Assembly: GCF_003265705.1 (NCBI RefSeq)
Contig: NW_020313288.1
Location: forward strand, 934,839-998,838
DNA length: 64,000 nucleotides
Source of the DNA: Callorhinus ursinus
Taxonomy: Eukaryota; Chordata; Mammalia; Carnivora; Otariidae
Direction: 5' to 3'
Shown here: piece by piece, positions 34,701 to 43,700 of the stretch
Numbering within the stretch: the stretch's first letter is position 1
Layout: each line of letters starts with the position of its first letter
Program-made: the position numbers and the translations under genes
The notes under the pieces: generated by a model
Database searches by the model: none
What the model was told of the DNA's origin: nothing
Seen by the model: only the letters and a program-made list of their open reading frames with translations

Positions 34701-37700
34701 TAAAATATTTAAAAACAAAACAAAACAAAAAACAACCCCTTACTTTAAAAAAAAAAAAAATTTAGTCTTCAGTATATATAGAAAACATAACCCTGGCTGG
34801 GAAGCTTATCAAGAAGCACTATTTGGGAAAAGGCACCCGACTTTCTAAAAAAGAAGGAAAAAAATGCGCTTAAACCAATGCAGAATTGATTTGAATGAAA
34901 AATACAGCTGTCTGGAATAAACCAGAATGATGTCTTTAGTACCAAGGGAAAAGGTGCCCCTCAAATCCTTTCTCCAGAGGAAAGGTCCTCTTCGTTCACA
35001 GCCTCCAAACTCTAAGACATGGCTCTACTTGCCCTGCTCTGGCATCCCTAACCTGTTTCTAGCTTCCATACCTGGGGTTCCAGCTCCTCCTCCTGGCTGC
35101 ACTTCTGCCTCAGGGATCATCTCCAAACTCACCCGGTTAGACCGCCTCCTCTGACTTCTGCTCGGATTGCCCCACAGCACCCTGAGCTCGGATTGCCCCA
35201 CAGCACCCCGAGTGGCCTAATGCGTGTGGGCAGGTTGTTACATTTAAAACGTATTTGATTATACAAATACATTTATGTAATTATACGCTCAAAGAGTCAC
35301 TTATTTCACTGTCAATTTTACTTCACTAATAAAAGATTCATGCTCATAAATATTTTCTTGCACTACATATTAATCCATCTCCATCTTTTATTTCATACTG
35401 TGAATGTTCCTTAGTTTAGTGACCCCAGCACAAAGAGGCTTTATTAATTTACCATATCCAACAACTGCCCATTTCCTCACATCCTTGTTAATATGGGATA
35501 TTAGGAACGGTATAAATTTTTACAAGTGTGAGAGATAAAAATGATAATTCTATTTTTATATGCTATCCTTCAATTACTAGCAAGAGAACTTCTGTATACA
35601 GGTCATGTTTGTTTTTTATCTGTGAACTGCTTATTCCTAGTCTCTACTTGCCAACCGGACTGCATGTCTTCTTTACTGAGATATAAGAATACTTAATGTT
35701 TTCTAAATATTCATATCCTATAATACTTTTTTCTAAGTCTGTTGCATCTGAATTATTTGTCTTTTGCTGAGAGGTTTAAACCTTTTATGCAGCTGAGTTT
35801 ATCTGCCTTTTTGTCTTGCTTTTAGTGTCATTTCAGGTCTCCCTGACCACGGTGACTATGAAAGTGCTATCCTAGCCAGAATTTCTATTTGCCATGGAAG
35901 GAGGAAGAACAGACCTTTCCCCACCATCAGATAGACAGCCAACTGTTCCAGCATCATCTACTGAAAAATCCTTAGAGCCACCTTAAAAAAAAATATTTTA
36001 GGGGTGCCTGCGTGGCTCAGGCATTAAGCATCTGCCTTCGGCTCAGGTCATGATCCCAGGGTCCTGGGATCAAATAAATAAATAAAATCTTAAAAAATAC
36101 ATATTTTTTAAGTAGGCTCCACACCCAACGTGGGGCTTGCACTCACAACCCTGAGATGAAGAGTTGCTCGCTCTAACGACTGAGCCAGCCAGGCAACCCC
36201 AATGCCATCTTTAAGATGAACAAATCTTCAAACTTCCCAGTGTTTGGTATCCTACTATTAAAATTAGAGGAACTCTACATCACTGATTTTTCACAATTTT
36301 GGTTATTCTTTTTTTTTTTTTTTTTAAGATTTTATTTGACAGAGAGACACAGAGAGAGAGGGAACATAAACAGGGGGAGCAGGGGAGGGAGAAGCCGGCT
36401 TCCCATCGAGCAGGGAGCCTGATGTGGGGAGCCCAATGTGGGGCTTGATCCCAGGACTCTGGGATCATGACCGGAGCTGAAGGCAGACGCTTAACGACTG
36501 AGCCACCGAGGGGCCCCAATTTTGGTTATTCTTACACACTTTCTTTTTAGATAAGCTTGGGGCCAATCAACAACTTTCTAATACGAGACCATCACATCTA
36601 CGAAAGAAAACTTTCTCAAAATTAGTCATGTCACAGGTCTTAAATATTTCCTTTTATTTTGCCATTTAAGAACACTAAAACATAGATTTTTTTTATATCT
36701 TGCTTAACTCTTTGACTCACAAGTATCACTTCCACCTGCAAAATCCAAGAGAATCAATTAATAAACAATTTTAACTAGCTAGCAAATTTAGTTGGTGCAC
36801 TGCTCATATTAGCCAGAGCTTTATTTTTTTCAGATTTCGGAAGCTGTCACTAGCTAATTTGATTGTTTCACCAGGATTTAATTTCATGAGGCATATTCAG
36901 TCCAAAAGACCTTACAAACCCAGCACTTGCCTACAAGGTACCACTCTCCACAAAAAAGAACAAGGGTGCCTAGAAGAAATGGCTGATTCCTAAGGTGCGG
37001 CAGGAAAGTACAAGAGACTGGAATACTCTATTCTGTCAGAAAGTAAGGAAGTGCTCAAAGAGTGATATGGATATGTCAAAAAGACACACAAGTCAGCTTG
37101 AAGGGCTCTCACTGGAACAATCTGAACATCAAAATAATCATCACAAAGGTTTATAACTTACTGAACAAAGTAAGGACCTCTAAGTTCACACTGATAAATA
37201 AGGAAGAAGGGCAAGCCATCCCTTATGGCAGAAAACCAACTAATAAATGTAGATAGGATAAATTTAGAAAATCACCAGTGGATGGGGTGCCTGGGTGGCT
37301 CAGTTGGTTAAGCGACTGCCTTTGGCTCAAGGTCATGATCCTGGAGTCCCAGGATCTTGTCCCGCATTGGGCTCCCTGCTCGGCAGGGAGTCAGCTTCTC
37401 CCTCTGACCCTCCCCCCGTCTCTCTCTCTCTCTCTCTCAAATAAATAAATAAAATCTAAAAAAGAAAAAGAAAATCACCAGTGGATAAGAATCAGTGGGT
37501 GCTAAAACTAGTGGAGAATGAACAAGATATTTACAGAAGTCTCAAGGTATCTTCCCCACAGATACAATTACAAAGGGTAAGATAGTAACTTTCCAACGGA
37601 GAAACCTGACCAACAGCACTTTAAGTTAGTTACTCAAATGCACAGCATGTGCCTCCAGAGAATATGCTGAGGAAGAGAATATGGAGGATGACTAGTTTCT

Positions 37701-40700
37701 AGTTCTGCTGACAAAAGTATATAATTTGAACTTAATGAGAGGAAAAAAAAAATGAATGAATGAACAAATAAACCCCAATTCAAAAAAACCTTCAAAGCCT
37801 TCAAAACAAATGGTCTGTACGCTTCAAAAATGGTAATACAGGAACACAGTAAGTCTTAGAAACTGCCCCAGATAAAAGGAAACCAGAGAGACACGACAAC
37901 TGAATGCAATGCATGACCCTGGATTATTTTTCCTTTTGAGCTATAAAAAACCTAATATTTAAAGATGTCAGCTCTGGCAACTGTATCCATGTTAATGTCT
38001 TGATTTTGACAACTAGGGCTCTGTAATACCCTTGCTGTCAGGCAATACCATAGTATGCGGGGCAAAGGGGCCCATCCCAACCATTCGTTCTGAAGTAGTT
38101 CGGAAATGAAAAAAAAAAACACACATACATACATAAGGAGGTGGGGGAGGATAAAGAAATTTAGTAAAATGATAACATCTGAGGAGGCTGAAGGACACAT
38201 GAACATTTTTTCTGATTCTTGCATCTTTTCCCTAATATTAACCTGTGTCAAAACAGACAAACAGCCCAGCAGCACAGGATCAGAGGAGAGCTAGAAAGCA
38301 AACATAAACTTCGCTTTTCCAGTTAAGTTTACTTTTCTGATAATTACTTCAAAAGATTCTGCTTAAGAGATTACTGGTATGAAACTACTCTGGAGAAGTG
38401 CTGAGATTGCCTGACATACACTCCAGGATTGTGATTAAAATAGTGAGTGTGATTTCAAAGCATTTTCAGTTTCTTCAAACTGGGTCAGAAGAACGAACCT
38501 TATTTTCATTAAACTCTTGCTAATATGTAAAAGGTTGTCGAAAATAATTCAATAGAACATAGATACTTGCCGTACCAAATATCAAAATATACTGTAAAGC
38601 TCAGGAATAGAACAAATTATGCCAAGCAAAGAACCAGACACAAAAGAATTTGTATTGAATGGTTTCATTTTACACGAAGTTCTATGACAAACAAAAATAA
38701 CCCATCAAAAAGTAATAACAAACTTTTTTTTGGGGGGGTGTTAGGGGGCTTAAGGGAGTGTGACCGGGGAAGGGCACAAAGAATCAGTTAGAAATGGTCC
38801 ATACTTTGATCCCTACCTACCTCACACCATACGCAAAAGTAAATTACAAATGAATTAAACAACCAAATTAAAAAAACAAAACCATAAATATTACTCTACA
38901 AAGTAGAACGTAGAATATTTTTTATAATTTTTTTTTTTTGGATTTTATTTATTCATCTGAGACGCAGAGAGAGAGAGGAGAGAGCCTGAGCAGGGAGAGA
39001 AGCAGAGGGAGAAGGAGAAGCAGGCTCCTTGATGAGCCAGGAGCCCGATGTGGGGCTTGATCCCACGATCCTGGGATCATGACCTGAGCCGAAGGCAGAC
39101 ACTTAACCATCTGAGCCACCCAGGTGCCCCATACTTTTTATAATTTTAAAGCAAAGGAGGACATTTTATTTTTTTACCTTTTTAAAATAACACTTCAAAA
39201 AAAGATTATCTATTTAGAGAAAGAGTGTGCAAATGTGCAGGAGCGGAGGGGAGGGGCAGAGGGGGAGGGAGAGAATCTCAAGCCAACTCTGCACTGAGCC
39301 TGACGCGGAACTCCATCTCACAATCACCCACAAGATCATAACAGGAGCTGAAATTAAGAGGTGGATGCTTAACCGACTGAGCCACCCAGGCACCCCAAGG
39401 AGGGCCTTTTAAAACACAACATAAACTCTAGAAACCATATAGAATAGGTTGACAGCGCAGCCTGTATTAAAGATTAAAACTTGAAGGACCAAAACATCAC
39501 AAAGAAGTTGAATGACAAACTAGGAAAAAACAATTGCAACATTTTAGAGAGCAAGCCCTCAGAAGTCATCAGTAAGACAAACTCAGCAGAAAAGTGGGCA
39601 AAGGGCATTAATGGCAGTTCAGAAAATACAGATGGCCAATTACGAGAAGCAGTTTAACCTGTAAAGAGATGTAAATTAAAATTTTACCGGTGGAAAAATG
39701 CAGATAAATGTAATACTTTTCTCCTACATAAGAAGCAACATGTAACAAGATAAATAATCCTCAACGTTCAGTGAGAATTTAAACAGGCATCCCTCTCCCT
39801 GTTGTTGGTGGAGATATTAGCAGTACAGCTGGCTGGAAGAACTACTTGTCAGTAGCTATTTCAAAATAAAATGCACATATCCTTGAGCCCATAATTCTGC
39901 TTCTAATTAAGTTATCACAAAATAGGGCACCTGGGTGGCTCAGTCAGTTGAGCGTCTGCTTTGGACTCAGGTCATGATCCAAGGTCCTGGGGATCAAGTC
40001 CCGCATAAGGCTCCCTGCTCAGCTAGGAGTCTGCTTTTCCCTGTGCCTCTGCCCCCCTCCCCCCAACTGCTTGTGCTCTCTTGCTCACTCTCTCTCAAAT
40101 AAAATATTAAAAAAAAGTTATCAAAAAATGTGTTTCTTTACAAAGAGACATTTCTGGTTCGTGGCAGCACTGAAAACTGGAAATGCCAAGTCAAAACTGG
40201 AAAAAATCTCAACAGTTTAATAACAAAGGAGACTGATGAACCAAACTGTGGTACACTGATAAGAAACGTTACAATAAGCTCTTTAAAAAAAGGAGACCTT
40301 TTTATACTTGCAGGCACTATGAAAATACGTCCTTAACGTGGTAAGTGAAAGAAACAATCTAAAAAATATTTTGTAAAAAAAAAAAAAAAAATTTGTAAAC
40401 TAAAACCTTTTCCTTTAAAAAAAAAAATACGTGCATAGTTTTTTTTTTTTTTTTTTTTGACAGAGGGAGAGACAGCAAGGTAGGGAACACAAGCAGGTGG
40501 AGTGGGAGAGAAACAGGCTTCCTGGGGAGCAGGGAGCCGGATGCAGGGCTTGATCTCCAGACCCTGGGATCATGACCTGAGCCGAAAGTAGACGCTTAAC
40601 CAACTGTTACCCAGGTGCCCCTTTATATATTTATTTCTAAAAGACCACATACGCACATAAAAGTCTGGGAAAGTATGCCCAACCTTCTAATAATGGGTTA

Positions 40701-43700
40701 CCTCCTTACTAGAAAAAAGAAGCTTCTACATTTGTATTTAAAAAACAAAAACACTTAAAACAAGTACTTTTTTTTTATCAAAAAGAAAACACAAAAAGAG
40801 GTCCAACAGGCTCTATTTTCCACCAGTATGACTGTCTTTCTGTGATTTTCCAGTACTCTTTACCCTGGCAAAGACATTTACTTGGGCAAAGCCAAAAATG
40901 CACAATGTACTATGGACCACAGAAGTGACTTCATTCCAAAGTGAGGTCACCTGATTGCTGTTGTCCAAGAGCTTACACCGCACAGTGTGGCTGACATTGG
41001 TCCCTGCTTCTTAGACATTTCAAACCCAATTCTTCACCACTGGCCAGGTAATAAGAATATTTCATTTTGTTTGGGGGCCTGAGCAACAAAGCCACCAATT
41101 ACCAAGAGAACTTTTAGAATAGTTCAAATGCCCAGTTTTAGCTGATTCTTTCTTAAAACAGTAATTGAGGGCGCCTGGGTGGCGCAGTTGGTTGAGCGAC
41201 TGCCTTAGGCTCAGGTCATGATCCCGGAGTCCTGGGATCGAGTCCCGCATCGGGCTCCCTGCTCAGCGGGGAGTCTGCTTCTCCCTCTAACCCTCTTCCC
41301 TCTCGTGCTTTCTCATTTTCTCTCTCTCAAATAAATAAAAAAAAACAGTAGTTGAATGTTACTGAATGAAATTACTGAGCAAATATTAAAGAAGAAAGAC
41401 AAGGAAGATAGAGCCCCTCCCCTCAATAATCTCATTAACATGGGGCAGAGTGACATTAACATTAAAGCAAGGTCTAAGGGGTACCGCCTGGGTGGCCCAG
41501 TCGGTTAAGCATCTGCCTTTGGCTCAGGTCATAATGGACCCTGGGACTGAGTCCCACACTGGGCTCCTTGCTCGGCGGGGAACCTGCTTCTCCCTCTGTC
41601 TGCCACTCCCCCTGCTTGTGCACTTGCTGGCGCGTGCATATGCGGGCGCTCTGAAAAATAAAATCTTGATAAATAAATAAAGCAAGGTCTAAGGAACCAG
41701 GTCATCACTGTGCAGAGGGCTGAAGGTGGGAGGACTTGCTACTGGTGGGATCACAAGTCATCTGTTGATGAACAAGGACCTGAATGTAGACACATGGGGA
41801 GAGGGGTAGCCAAGGAACATAAGCTTAGGCAAAAGAGGACCAAGAGAGGGAAGCACATGCTCGGGGCCTGACTAAAGCCCAGGATGTAGTAGAGGAAAGG
41901 CTGAAGGGGAGAAGAGGGAAACGGAGATTTGGGTCAGATGATAAAGATCGCTAATGCCACGTGGAATGAATGCATCATTTATGCACTAGGCAATTTTGAA
42001 AGCAATGTCTGTGAAAGTGACAACTGTTTTGGCCAGGTAGTATTTAAAAGAGAAATCAGAGTAATAGGAAACCCAAGCAGTCATAAATACTCTCTATGTA
42101 AAGAAGGTTAAGAGTCTGGATAAACAAGGGCTGCTGAGAGGCCTAATGAACCAATATGTAAATATCCCTTCCATTCGTCTGAATTCCTAAGTACCAGAAA
42201 AACAAAATACACTAGAAGAATCTTAAAGGAAATGCAAAGTTTCATTCCAGGCCCTTTAGATGTACAGGGTAGTTCACAGACCCCAAACACAGCCAACTAA
42301 ACAGGCTCATTAGCAAAGGAAAGAATTGTGAAGAAAGTTCTTAACATTAGTAGTGTTTATAAAATCCTTCCTACCTTTGCTGGATCTCTTTGATGTCTTC
42401 TTGTTTCCTTCGGAGGTAATTTCAATTTCATCAGGATTACCCCCCTCATCTTCAATTGCCTAAAGGGAAGGTTAAAAAAAATAGTTTACCAAAAAAGGCA
42501 GCACGCAGACTCGACTTTCACAGAAACTTCAGGTTGCTGATCTGGAAAGGGCTTCCCCCCACCCATCTGTTGTCTTGCTCTACCTTGGAACAAAGACTCT
42601 GGAGTCAACTTATTTCTTAGTACTAACATCACCACAATCTAGTCCATCCTGGACTAGGGACCCAAGGGAACTCAAAAAGGAAAAAGCACACTCTTCCCTT
42701 TCCTATGACTTCACCCAGCAACGTGTTGTTTGACCCTCTGTGACTCCCTCTCCATGCCATGCCTACACTTGGCACTGTCTGGACAGAATACTTAACTAAC
42801 ACTCACTCGGCTGAGATCGCACCGTGTGTGGCATGAGACTGGACATGACCCATACTACCTCAGCAGATCACTCACATCTATGACTGACTTCAAAGGTCTT
42901 GCTCTTAACCAGTAGCAGACCTACCTGAAAGGGTACAGAATTATAATGATCTCTTGGCAAGCCCCACCTCCCACCCAAGAGCTCATCATTCCTTTGAACA
43001 GCCCGCACCCACACTCAGCACAGCACATAGCACCAAGGAGGCCTGCAGCAAATGGTTACTAAGCATGTCATCAGTGTTATCCTTGGATACTGGGTTTCGC
43101 TTTTAGGTTTTACTGATAACCTTTTCTCTCTTTACTGTACTATCCTGTGAACACAAGTTCTGTTTAAACCCACTTCAAATAGCATGTTTTATTTGTAGAC
43201 GGTTTCAGAAATTCAGATCTTCAGGAGTTTCTCAGCATCGAAGTCTGAATTTGCAATGGGGCTTAGGGACTCCACATCTGAACTGTACCAGGAACAAAGA
43301 AAATCTCTCTTCTCTCCAAAGCCAGGGTGAGGAGAAGGAATTGGGGAGTTCTGCTCTGGGATCAAGGAAAACACAACCAGAAAGTCCCTCCCATTCTTCC
43401 CGGCAAAAGAGGATTCTGGGATACTGCTAGAACAGAAAACTGCCCCAGACCGGAGGTGCATCATTTTGCCCCTCAGTATGTCTCCTCTGGGTGCAGTGTT
43501 TACAGGATCATCCCCAGGGACACTGTGGGCTATGAGTCATCCTTACAGAGCTCGGGATGCTACTCTTTGTGCTCCTTCCGCCTTTTCCTCATTTGCCCTT
43601 TCTGGAAAAATGGCAAAAAAGAGGGGGACACTAAACTAGATGGTAGAAATAAAAAAATCAGTAATTCTAGACTCACTTGGATAAGGTAACGTATCAACAT

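Larger units (their letters stand above)
38795..40400 (+). repeat. LINE-1 3' portion carrying three SINE insertions
   Basis: L1-type text CCTCACACCATACGCAAAAG at about 38820, 'gtgggcaaagggcattaatggcag' near 39595, 'aactgtggtacactgataag' near 40245. It is interrupted by SINEs at 38932-39130, 39190-39397 and 39925-40115. No intact coding frame remains. Confidence 0.75.
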
